Under the pieces are notes generated by a model. It saw only the letters and a list, made by a program, of their open reading frames with translations. It searched no databases and was not told where the DNA came from. The position numbers and the translations under genes were made by a program. A DNA stretch of 51,529 bases, taken from assembly GCA_021324255.1 (NCBI GenBank), contig JAJPJL010000076.1, forward strand, positions 1 to 51,529, written 5' to 3'. Below are positions 43,335-50,579 of this stretch, piece by piece; position 1 is the first letter of the stretch; every line of letters starts with the position of its first letter. This DNA is from Bacillota bacterium (GTDB lineage: Bacteria > Sysuimicrobiota > Sysuimicrobiia > Sysuimicrobiales > Segetimicrobiaceae).

Positions 43335-43535
43335 GTTTCGTCACCCTCCCCCGTCATGCGTTCGGCCGTCGGACACCTGCGATTCCCGCCATCTCCGCCA
43401 TTCTCGTGTCATCTTGTGCCTCCCGCACCGCCCGCATATACTACAGGGCGGCTCGCGGATGGGCTAGTACGCAGAATTTTCCGACATAGTATTGATTTCG
43501 AGACTACCGAGGACGCCGTGACCGGAGGAGCGCGC

Positions 43536-43889
43536 GTGGATGACCACGACTGCGGGGTTGAAGCGACCCTCGGCGTGATCGGGGGTAAATGGAAGGCGCG
43601 AGTCCTGCACCACCTCGAGAACGGGACCAAGCGGTTCGGCGAGCTCCGGCGGCTGGTCCGAGGCGCGACGCCGCAAGTGCTGACGGCGCAGCTGCGGGAG
43701 TTGGAGCACGACGGGCTGGTGCATCGCGAGGTGTACCCCCATGTCCCCCCCAAGGTGGAATATTCTCTGACCCCGTTTGGCCGCACCGTATCCCCCATCC
43801 TGAAGACGATGTGCCGGTGGGGCGCTCACAACGCCAGCCGAATCAAGGACGCGAAGACGGCCGGTCGAAAGAAGGCCCGGCCGACGTAG
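43536..43889 (+). CDS. HxlR-family transcriptional regulator
   Basis: 117 residues from the GTG with GGAGGAG five bases upstream. The signature begins [20 protein letters not shown], with the single Cys of the HxlR/YodB group (redox- or aldehyde-sensing in relatives), then [20 protein letters not shown] and [20 protein letters not shown] (wing). It lies close to DUF3224 on the opposite strand; the shared 200-base gap carries two TAGTA boxes around 43464 and 43487, possible operator half-sites. Confidence 0.92.
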   Translation: MDDHDCGVEATLGVIGGKWKARVLHHLENGTKRFGELRRLVRGATPQVLTAQLRELEHDGLVHREVYPHVPPKVEYSLTPFGRTVSPILKTMCRWGAHNASRIKDAKTAGRKKARPT

Positions 43890-43953
43890 CGTCCGCGGGG
43901 TGAGCGGGCGGCCCGCTGCGCCGCGGCAGGAGTCTCGACCGGGAAGGTCAAAC

Positions 43954-44673
43954 GTGGGCGCCATGGATCCGCGCGTTGCGGGCGCCCAGCGGAGAGGGCA
44001 CAACGGCGGCGCGGGCCGGCGGCCGGGGCTGACGGCCCCGGCGCTCCCGGACGCGCTCGGTGTATTCCGGCATGTCGCGGACGGCGTCATGGCCTTGGAC
44101 GCCGAAGGCACGTTCGTATTTTGGAACGACGCGGCCGAGGCGATCCTTGGCTACACCGCATCGGACGTGCTCGGCCGGCCGTGCTGGGAAGTCCTCGATG
44201 GGCGGACCGAGCAGGGCAATCTCAGTTGCCATCCGCATTGCCACGTGCTTGCGATGGCGGCGCGGCACGAGCCGGTACGCACGTACGACTTCCTGACCCG
44301 CGCCAAGGACGGCACCCCGCGCTGGGTCAACATCAGCACGATCCAGATCCCCGCCGCCGGCGGCTACCTCATCGTCCGGCCATTCCGGGACGTCACGCGG
44401 CAGCACCAGTTGACCGAGGCCCTGTTTGAGCGGTTGGGGGGCGCGCAGGCGCACCCGGCCCACAAGACAACCCGGATGGCAACTCCCCTCACCCTGCGCG
44501 AGCAGGAGGTGCTCCACCTGCTGGCCCAGGGGGAGGCCGTCGGCGCGATCGCGGAACGCCTGGGCATCCACGCGGCCACGGCCCGCAATCACATCCAGAA
44601 CATTCTCTCCAAACTGGGCGCCCACAGCCGGCTCGAGGCCGTCGCGATCGCCTCGCGCGCCGGGATAGTGTAG
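43954..44673 (+). CDS. PAS-LuxR response-type regulator
   Basis: 239 residues, GTG with GGGAAGG six bases upstream. PAS domain about 45-150 (DALGVFRHVADGVMALDAEG, FWNDAAEAILGYTASDVLGR), with a cysteine/histidine cluster in GNLSCHPHCHVLAMAA that could bind a metal or Fe-S. The C-terminal LuxR HTH is LTLREQEVLHLLAQGEAVGA with HAATARNHIQNILSKLGAHS. It probably senses a small ligand or redox state; the target may be the oxidase operon just downstream. Confidence 0.9.
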   Translation: MGAMDPRVAGAQRRGHNGGAGRRPGLTAPALPDALGVFRHVADGVMALDAEGTFVFWNDAAEAILGYTASDVLGRPCWEVLDGRTEQGNLSCHPHCHVLAMAARHEPVRTYDFLTRAKDGTPRWVNISTIQIPAAGGYLIVRPFRDVTRQHQLTEALFERLGGAQAHPAHKTTRMATPLTLREQEVLHLLAQGEAVGAIAERLGIHAATARNHIQNILSKLGAHSRLEAVAIASRAGIV

Positions 44674-44764
44674 GGCGAAACCTGTCCACCTTCTAAAGCA
44701 ATTTCCTCATCCCGGGGCGGTCTTGCTGATTCATTTGCTTCACTCGCATGGCGCAACGGCTTCA

Positions 44765-44793
44765 TTGTCCTCGCGCGCCGCGCTGCCTATGAT
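44765..44793 (+). promoter_or_regulatory. Promoter of the heme-copper oxidase operon
   Basis: TTGTCC (44765-44770) and TATGAT (44788-44793) with an exact 17-base spacer, about 46 bases before the subunit II start. Confidence 0.7.
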
Positions 44794-44839
44794 GCACTCA
44801 GACGGGCAACTGATGCGTTTCAGGACGCGGGGGACGGCG

Positions 44840-45364
44840 ATGAATCCCTGGGTACCGTTTGTCGTGTTCCTGGTCATCGGGACGGCCTGGACGGTCGCGT
44901 GGGGCTGGACAATCGCGCGGGCGGGCGGCCCGCCGGCCGCCTATGACCCGATCTATCGCGGGGGCGGGTGGATCCGACGCCGCCTCTTCGCGGCGCTGAT
45001 CGTCGTGCTCGGCGCCGCATTCCTCGCCTCGCTCTGGTGGCTGCCCTACCGCGGCGTCGCCGCGTCCCGGCTCGGCGCGCCGACGGCGAGGGTGACGGTC
45101 ACCGCGCGAATGTGGCAGTGGACGTTGAGCCGGACGCAGACTCCCGCGGGCACCCCGGTCGAGTTCGACGTCACATCGGTGGACGTCAACCACGGGTTCG
45201 GCATCTACGGAGCGTCCGGCCACCTTGTGGCCCAGGTGCAGGCGATGCCGGGCTACACCAATCATCTGATCGTCCGGCTCCAGCCGGGCCGGTATGTCGT
45301 CCGCTGTCTCGAGTACTGCGGCGTGCCCCACATCGGGATGCTGACGGCGTTCGACGTCAAATAA
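44840..45364 (+). CDS. Heme-copper oxidase subunit II-like CuA protein
   Basis: 174 residues. Two hydrophobic segments (residues about 2-20 and 50-65) anchor it; the cupredoxin domain has the CuA ligands in DVNHGFGIYGASG (His) and RCLEYCGVPHIGM (Cys-x3-Cys, His, Met). An intact CuA site indicates electrons come from a cytochrome c-type donor. It is short for A-family subunit II but normal for B-family (ba3-like) enzymes. It forms an operon with subunit I 13 bases downstream. Confidence 0.9.
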   Translation: MNPWVPFVVFLVIGTAWTVAWGWTIARAGGPPAAYDPIYRGGGWIRRRLFAALIVVLGAAFLASLWWLPYRGVAASRLGAPTARVTVTARMWQWTLSRTQTPAGTPVEFDVTSVDVNHGFGIYGASGHLVAQVQAMPGYTNHLIVRLQPGRYVVRCLEYCGVPHIGMLTAFDVK

Positions 45365-45377
45365 GGAGGGCGTCGGC

Positions 45378-46892
45378 ATGGCCTCAACGCTCCTGAACGG
45401 GCGCAACGGCCCGGCGCTCCGTGCCGCGCTCGTCTATCTGTACGTCGGATTCGCGCTGTTCCTGCTGCTCGGACTGCTCGGGCTCACGATGCGGCTCGCC
45501 CACGCGGAGGCCCTGCCGATGGATCCCGCGCTGTACGACCAATTCTTCACGCTGCACGGGGCGGGCATGATCGCCGCGGTTCTGCTGGGGGCGATGGGCG
45601 GGATCGTTGCGGTGCTGAGCCCGCACGTGCATCTGGATCTCCGGCTGCTCTGGATCGGCTTCGTCCTCTACCTCCTCGGCGTCTGCTACATCCCGATCGC
45701 GGTGCTCCTCGGCGGCTTCTCCGCCGGGTGGACGGTGCTCTACCCGCTGCCGGTCGCGTACCAGGCGGGGTGGACGTCATGGTCCGCGTTCGCATTTCTC
45801 CTCGGGTACCTGTTCGTGGCCCTGGGGTTCGGGGTTTGGTGCCTGGCCGTGCTCCTCGGCACCGCCGGCACCTACGGCGGGCTGAGACGCGCCATGGCGT
45901 GGCCGCTGGTGTTCTCCGGCGGGCGGGCGACCGGCCCGCAGCCATACCTGCAGGACATCGTGGCGACGGTGATCGCGATCTACGGGATCGGTTCCGTGCT
46001 CGTGGGCGCGGTCTATCTCATCCCGTTGTTCGGGCAGAACCTCAGCCTGAGCGGCGCCGTGAACGCGCTCCTGATGAAGAATCTGGTGTTTCTGTTCGGC
46101 CACAACATGGTCAACCTGACGATCTACCTCGGGGCCGGCCTCGTCTACAGCATTCTGCCGCTCTACGCGGGACGCCCGTGGAAGACCTCGTGGCTGAGCG
46201 CGTTTGTGATCAACCTGCTGTTCGTCTCGATGCTGCTGCCGTTCTTCCATCACATGTACCAGGACTTCGTGAACACGGTACCGCTGCATCTGATCGGCGA
46301 GATCGGCTCGTACGGTTCCGGCCTGCCGGTTCTGCTCGTAACGATTCTCGGCGGACTCGGACTAGTGTACCGGGCGGGGATGCGCTGGGCGGTGCCGTCG
46401 ATCTTGATCCTCATCGGGTTCTGGGGTTGGGTGTTCGGCGGGATCGGGGCGCTCGTGGACGCGACGATCCCGATCAACCAGATCTACCACAACACCTTGT
46501 GGGTGCCGGCGCACTTCCATACCTACTACCTGCTGGGCGCGGTGGCGTTCGTCTGGGCGTTCCTGTACCACCTCACCGCGGATCTGAGCGGGCACCGCGA
46601 ACCGGGACTCAGTCGCACGGCCGCGTGGCTCTACGGGATCGGCGGGGCCGGCTTCGTCCTGATGTTCTTTATCGCCGGCGCGGCGGGGATGCCCAGGCGC
46701 TACGCGATTCCGGTGGCCGGCACGGGCGAGACGACCCTGGCCGCGATCGGATCGGCCTTCACGGCCCTGCTGGGCCTGGCGCTGGCGTGGCTTGCGTATG
46801 ACCTGCTGCGCCAGCTCCGACCGGCCTGGCGGCGGACGCTCGGTGCTTCGACCGAGCCCACGGTGCGGCCGACCGGGGGAGCGGCGACGTGA
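45378..46892 (+). CDS. Heme-copper oxygen/nitric-oxide reductase catalytic subunit I
   Basis: 504 residues, about 13 membrane helices. Low-spin heme His in FFTLHGAGMI; CuB His pair in LPFFHHMYQDF; heme His residues in NTLWVPAHFHTYYLLGAV. The CuB helix VI reads VFLFGHNMVNLTIYLGAGLV: the His is kept, but the residue four later, tyrosine in O2 reductases (HPEVY), is Asn. Without the cross-linked Tyr, O2 reduction would be unusual. Families derived from B-type oxidases that reduce NO share this loss. The operon also encodes heme O synthase and CtaG, so heme o/a is likely used. Confidence 0.9.
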   Translation: MASTLLNGRNGPALRAALVYLYVGFALFLLLGLLGLTMRLAHAEALPMDPALYDQFFTLHGAGMIAAVLLGAMGGIVAVLSPHVHLDLRLLWIGFVLYLLGVCYIPIAVLLGGFSAGWTVLYPLPVAYQAGWTSWSAFAFLLGYLFVALGFGVWCLAVLLGTAGTYGGLRRAMAWPLVFSGGRATGPQPYLQDIVATVIAIYGIGSVLVGAVYLIPLFGQNLSLSGAVNALLMKNLVFLFGHNMVNLTIYLGAGLVYSILPLYAGRPWKTSWLSAFVINLLFVSMLLPFFHHMYQDFVNTVPLHLIGEIGSYGSGLPVLLVTILGGLGLVYRAGMRWAVPSILILIGFWGWVFGGIGALVDATIPINQIYHNTLWVPAHFHTYYLLGAVAFVWAFLYHLTADLSGHREPGLSRTAAWLYGIGGAGFVLMFFIAGAAGMPRRYAIPVAGTGETTLAAIGSAFTALLGLALAWLAYDLLRQLRPAWRRTLGASTEPTVRPTGGAAT

Positions 46893-47845
46893 CCGGGACG
46901 GTTCGTCCGCCCGGGGCGCCCGTCGGGCCGGTCTCAGCCGCGGCGTTGGCGGCGGCGCCGGCAGGCCTTCTGGCCGCGCCCGCCGCGGCGGTGCTCCGCG
47001 ATTACGCGGCGCTGACGAAGCCGCGGATCGTACTCCTGCTGCTTGTCACGACCGTGACCGCGATGATCGTGGCGTCCCCGCGCCACCTCTCGTCCCTGAC
47101 GCTGGTGCTGACGCTGTTGGGCGGCGCGCTCGCGGCCGGGTCCGCCAACGCGTTCAACATGTACCTCGACCGCGACATCGACGCGCTGATGCCGCGCACC
47201 CGGCTGCGCCCCGTGCCGTCGGGCCGCCTGCGTCCGGTGCAGGTGCTCGGGTTTGGAGCGACGGCGGGCCTCCTCTCGATCGCGATACTGGGGTGGGGCG
47301 TCAACCCGCTGAGCGCGGCCCTGTCCCTGGCTGGGATCGTGTTCTACGTCGCGGTCTACACGGTCTGGCTCAAGCGCCGGAGTTCCCAGAACATCGTGAT
47401 CGGCGGCGCCGCTGGCGCAATCCCGCCGCTGGTCGGGTGGGCCGCGGCGACCGGGCACGTCGGCTTGTCCGCGGCCGCACTGTTCGGGATCGTGTTCCTG
47501 TGGACGCCGCCGCACTTCTGGGCGCTTGCCCTGCGGAAGGCGGACGAATACCGAGCGGCCGGGGTCCCCATGCTGCCCGTGGCCAGGGGAGAGCCGGAGA
47601 CCCGGCGGCAGATCTTCGCCTACGCACTCGTCCTGACCGCGGCGACGCTGCTCCCGTACGCGCCTCTCCACGCGCTGGGCTCCCTGTATCTAGCGGCTGC
47701 CGCGGTGCTCGACGGCGTCTTCGTGTGGCTGGCATGGGCTGTGCTGCGCCGGCGGCCCGGAGCGGACGCCGCCCTGTTCGGGTACTCGATCGTGTATCTC
47801 GCGGCGCTGTTTGTGGCGATGGCGGCGGATCGGCTGGCGGCGTAG
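46889..47845 (+). CDS. ctaB: Heme O synthase (protoheme IX farnesyltransferase)
   Basis: 318 residues, UbiA-type prenyltransferase. First Asp-rich motif in SANAFNMYLDRDIDALMPRT (NxxxDxxxD), second in LALRKADEYRAAGVPMLPVA; the substrate loop TPPHFWALALRKADEY is specific to heme O synthases. It attaches a farnesyl group to heme b. Its GTG overlaps the stop of subunit I (GTGA), so heme o (or a) is destined for this oxidase. Confidence 0.95.
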   Translation: MTGTVRPPGAPVGPVSAAALAAAPAGLLAAPAAAVLRDYAALTKPRIVLLLLVTTVTAMIVASPRHLSSLTLVLTLLGGALAAGSANAFNMYLDRDIDALMPRTRLRPVPSGRLRPVQVLGFGATAGLLSIAILGWGVNPLSAALSLAGIVFYVAVYTVWLKRRSSQNIVIGGAAGAIPPLVGWAAATGHVGLSAAALFGIVFLWTPPHFWALALRKADEYRAAGVPMLPVARGEPETRRQIFAYALVLTAATLLPYAPLHALGSLYLAAAAVLDGVFVWLAWAVLRRRPGADAALFGYSIVYLAALFVAMAADRLAA

Positions 47846-47913
47846 CGGCACTCGGGCGTCTCGTCGACGGCGATGCCTGGTGCCGCGCGCGGCCGTCCGA
47901 CCGGGAAGCGCCC

Positions 47914-48840
47914 ATGACCTGGTCCGCGGTCGCGGGGGCCTGGGAGTGGCGGCCCGACGTACTCGCGGCGCTCTGCATCGTGAGCCTCGTGTACGTACGC
48001 GGATGGGTGATCCTGCGGCGGCGGGGCTTTCCGAAGGTCGCCTCCGGAGTTCGCCTGGCCGCGTCGCTAGCGGGCTGGGGGATCGTCGGGGCGGCGCTCC
48101 TCTCACCGCTGGATCTATTGCAGCGGCGCCTCCTGTCCGCCCACATGGTCCAGCACGAACTGCTGATGGTCGCCGGGCCGCCGCTCATTCTAGCCGGCCG
48201 CCCGGTGCCCGTCGCCTTCTGGGGACTGCCCGCGGATGTCCGGACGTGGGCCGGCCGGGCGGGCCGCCCGCGAGGGCCAGCGCGCGGCGCCTTCGATCTC
48301 CTGACGGCGCCTCTACCGGCCTGGCTCGTCTCCACGGGTATCCTGTGGACGTGGCACGTCCCCGCCGTGTATAACGCGGTCGAGAGCAACGGGATGCTGC
48401 ACAACGCTCAGCACCTCTGTTTCCTTGTGGCGGGCCTCTTGTTCTGGTGGCCGGTGATCGGGGCCCCGCCGCGCACGCGGTCCCTGAGCCTCCCGGCGCT
48501 CAGCGCCTATCTGCTTGCCGGGATGACCCAACGCTCCCTGCTGGGGGCCCTCATCACGCTGTCCCGCCGCGTCTTGTACCCGCACTACGCCGCGGTGCGG
48601 GGCATCGGGGCGGCGGCCGCGCTGGACGACCAACACGTCGCCGGCGCGGTCATGTGGTTTGGCAGCGGGATCGTGTTGCTCGCCATCACCCTGGGCGCTA
48701 TCTGGCGGGCGCCCGCGCCTCGGCTCCCCGCCGAAATTTTCTCGGATGAGGCGCCCGGTGCCGCGGGCGCTCCCGCCGTCGAGCCCGCGCCCGCCGCGGC
48801 GGAGGTCCGACCCGCCGGTCCCGCGGCCGGGAGCGGCTGA
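47914..48840 (+). CDS. CtaG-type cytochrome oxidase assembly protein
   Basis: 308 residues, about seven membrane helices. Family features: LLSPLDLLQRRLLSAHMVQH, HVPAVYNAVESNGMLHNAQH with conserved histidines, and DDQHVAGAVMWFGSGIVLLA. The caa3-type CtaG fold is linked to CuB insertion. ATG with GGGAAG five bases upstream. The Pro/Ala tail is not conserved. It completes the operon. Confidence 0.9.
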   Translation: MTWSAVAGAWEWRPDVLAALCIVSLVYVRGWVILRRRGFPKVASGVRLAASLAGWGIVGAALLSPLDLLQRRLLSAHMVQHELLMVAGPPLILAGRPVPVAFWGLPADVRTWAGRAGRPRGPARGAFDLLTAPLPAWLVSTGILWTWHVPAVYNAVESNGMLHNAQHLCFLVAGLLFWWPVIGAPPRTRSLSLPALSAYLLAGMTQRSLLGALITLSRRVLYPHYAAVRGIGAAAALDDQHVAGAVMWFGSGIVLLAITLGAIWRAPAPRLPAEIFSDEAPGAAGAPAVEPAPAAAEVRPAGPAAGSG

Positions 48841-48962
48841 CGGCACCGGCGTCCCCTGTTTGCCGTGCTGCCGCCTCAGTGCCACGCGATCATCGAACAG
48901 CGCGGCGGCGCCATACGCGACGTAGCCCCCCGCTTCCTCCTTCGGCCCTGATTGCGGGCGGA

Positions 48963-48978
48963 CTTGATATATGTCAAG
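48963..48978. promoter_or_regulatory. Inverted repeat upstream of the Xre-RES pair
   Basis: CTTGATATATGTCAAG: half-sites CTTGA and TCAAG around an AT-rich core, 21 bases before the antitoxin ATG. It is a likely antitoxin operator; the core may also contain the -10 region. Confidence 0.5.
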
Positions 48979-48998
48979 ATGGAACTAGAGGGCGAAAC

Positions 48999-49364
48999 AT
49001 GGGTGCGGTCGCCGAGACGATTCCGGCTCAAAAGCTTCGAAAGGCACGCAGATTGCTCGGCCTCACGCAGGTCGAGGCCGGTCGAGCGCTTGGCCGCGTG
49101 CGGCCTGAAACTGTGTCCCGGTGGGAGAGCCGCTCGGCGAAGGCGCGCCCCCTGCATGCGCAAACGGCGCGGTATCTAATCGAGATCGCGCGCATGCTCC
49201 GGGACGTGGCGCCGGCCGAAGAGGATCGGCGGCGATTCCTCAACTCACCGCAGCCTGACCTGCACGGCAAGACGCCTCACCAAGTCATGCTGGAAGACCC
49301 ACCGTTTGGCGCTCGACAGGTCTACGACCTGCTGGGTCGCGTGCTCCACGGAATTCCGTCCTAA
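48999..49364 (+). CDS. Xre/MbcA-type antitoxin (DUF2384)
   Basis: 121 residues. N-terminal HTH LRKARRLLGLTQVEAGRALG with RPETVSRWESRSAKARPLHA; the C-terminus is the DUF2384/MbcA toxin-binding domain (FLNSPQPDLHGKTPHQVMLE to QVYDLLGRVLHGIPS). ATG with GAGGG eight bases upstream; the frame runs farther upstream but lacks conservation. It is paired with the RES toxin six bases later. Confidence 0.9.
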   Translation: MGAVAETIPAQKLRKARRLLGLTQVEAGRALGRVRPETVSRWESRSAKARPLHAQTARYLIEIARMLRDVAPAEEDRRRFLNSPQPDLHGKTPHQVMLEDPPFGARQVYDLLGRVLHGIPS

Positions 49365-49370
49365 CTCAGC

Positions 49371-49910
49371 ATGCCCAGGGAGCCGTTGCGCCGCGTCGAG
49401 GCGGCCATGGCCGACTTGCGCCCCCGTCGTGTCGAGGGCGTCTGGCACCGCTTCGTCGCCGAACAGCACAAAGAAACCGCAGATAGCGACCGAGGCGCGT
49501 TTGAACATGGTGGTCGCTACAATCCACGCCGCGAATTTGGCGCGCTTTACCTCTCCGAAAGCCCGGCGGCGTGCCGGGCTGAGATGCAGCGACGCCCGGG
49601 CGTCCGTCTCCGGTACTGGCACGCCCGCGTCAGCATCCGCATTACCAAGGCCCTTGATCTCACGGATCCGTCCACCTGTAACGCGTTAGGTGTCGTCAAG
49701 GCAGACCTCGTATCCGACGATTGGGACCTCACGCAAGACATTGCCAGGGCGGCACGGCGTGCCGGCTTTGATGCGTTGATCGTGCCATCCGCCGCAGGGA
49801 ATTACCGCAATCTCGTCGTCTTCAAGGATCTGCTTTCCGAGGAAGAGGCCGCCCCGAGACTGAGCGCGTCACTGCCACGCCTCAAGGCTCCTAGACTGCG
49901 CCCCCGGTGA
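49371..49910 (+). CDS. RES-domain toxin (NAD+-degrading)
   Basis: 179 residues. RES fold signatures: the Arg/Phe region VWHRFV, GGRYNPRREFGALYLSESPA (GRYN and the Glu/Ser region), AEMQRR, and DALIVPSAAGNYRNLVVFKD. Known RES toxins degrade NAD+ and stop growth when freed from Xre. Key residues look intact. It ends 24 bases before an IS21 remnant on the opposite strand. Confidence 0.9.
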   Translation: MPREPLRRVEAAMADLRPRRVEGVWHRFVAEQHKETADSDRGAFEHGGRYNPRREFGALYLSESPAACRAEMQRRPGVRLRYWHARVSIRITKALDLTDPSTCNALGVVKADLVSDDWDLTQDIARAARRAGFDALIVPSAAGNYRNLVVFKDLLSEEEAAPRLSASLPRLKAPRLRPR

Positions 49911-49933
49911 CCTCCGAGAACCTCCAAGCCGAC

Positions 49934-50379
49934 GGAATGAGCGTTAGGATCGGGACGGTGGTTCGGGTCGGTCTGATAGAACCCCCGGCCGTAGAGGCGG
50001 ATATGACTGGCAACGCACCGGCCGTGGTGCAGGATCTCGACGGTCTGCGCGGTCGGGCGGACGTCGACACGCGTGCCGGCGAGCCGGTGAGGCGTGGAGT
50101 AAAAATTGTGATCGGCGGCGCCATGGCAGTCGATCCCGACCTTGGACTGTGTCCATTCCGCAAACTCGTACGGGATCGTCGGCAACGAGCGCAGGGCCCA
50201 ACGATCCACCTGTTTCAAACAACGTGCGCCGGGACCCGTCTTGCTTCCGAAACGGTCGATCATTCAGCGCCTCGCGCAGCGGTGCAATTGCCGCACGCGA
50301 CGTCTGAGACTGCGGGCGATGGAACGCATGCTCAGTGCCGGGACCAGTGAAGCTGAAAAATGCTCTTGAGCTGCCGCAT
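49934..50379 (-). pseudogene. Decayed IS21-family transposase (istA) fragments
   Basis: On the minus strand the first codons (MRQLKSIFQLHW, then SMRSIARSL in another frame) resemble the IstA N-terminal HTH. They run directly into C-terminal IstA sequence (ALNDRPFRKQDGSRRTLFET, then after a frame shift DRWALRSLPTIPYEFAEWTQ, DHNFYSTPHRLAGTRVDVRP, TVEILHHGRCVASH). The DDE core is deleted and at least two frame changes are present. istB is absent. The remnant is inactive. Confidence 0.82.
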
Positions 50380-50510
50380 CGCGAGCCTCCGATTGGCCAC
50401 ACCCTCCGTCCTTCTCTCCGTCCGGCTTGAGACCGGTTGCGGAGGACATGGGCCGGAATCCGGGCACCGTGAGACCCCGAGGGGCCCCGGCGCTCCGGAG
50501 GGGCCGCCGG

Positions 50511-50576
50511 TGATCACGAATTACCGGAATCGGTGATCAGGAATTACCGAAACGGGTGATCAGTTTGGTCCGGAAT
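50511..50576. repeat. Triple terminal repeat of the IS21-like element
   Basis: TGATCACGAATTACCGGAAT (50511), a near copy at 50534 (TGATCAGGAATTACCGAAAC) and a third at 50557 (TGATCAGTTTGGTCCGGAAT), with a 23-base period. Repeated TGATCA...CCGGAAT boxes are characteristic of IS21-family ends, where the transposase binds. The end probably finishes with CA at about 50580-50581. Confidence 0.8.
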
Positions 50577-50579
50577 CTA

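Noticed and set aside
46792-47913. Long plus-strand frame upstream of CtaG
   Set aside because: It is a shadow over heme O synthase; the CtaG family begins at the ATG at 47914.
49907-50350. Plus-strand 147-codon frame over the IS remnant
   Set aside because: Antisense to recognisable IstA sequence; composition and content fit a shadow.
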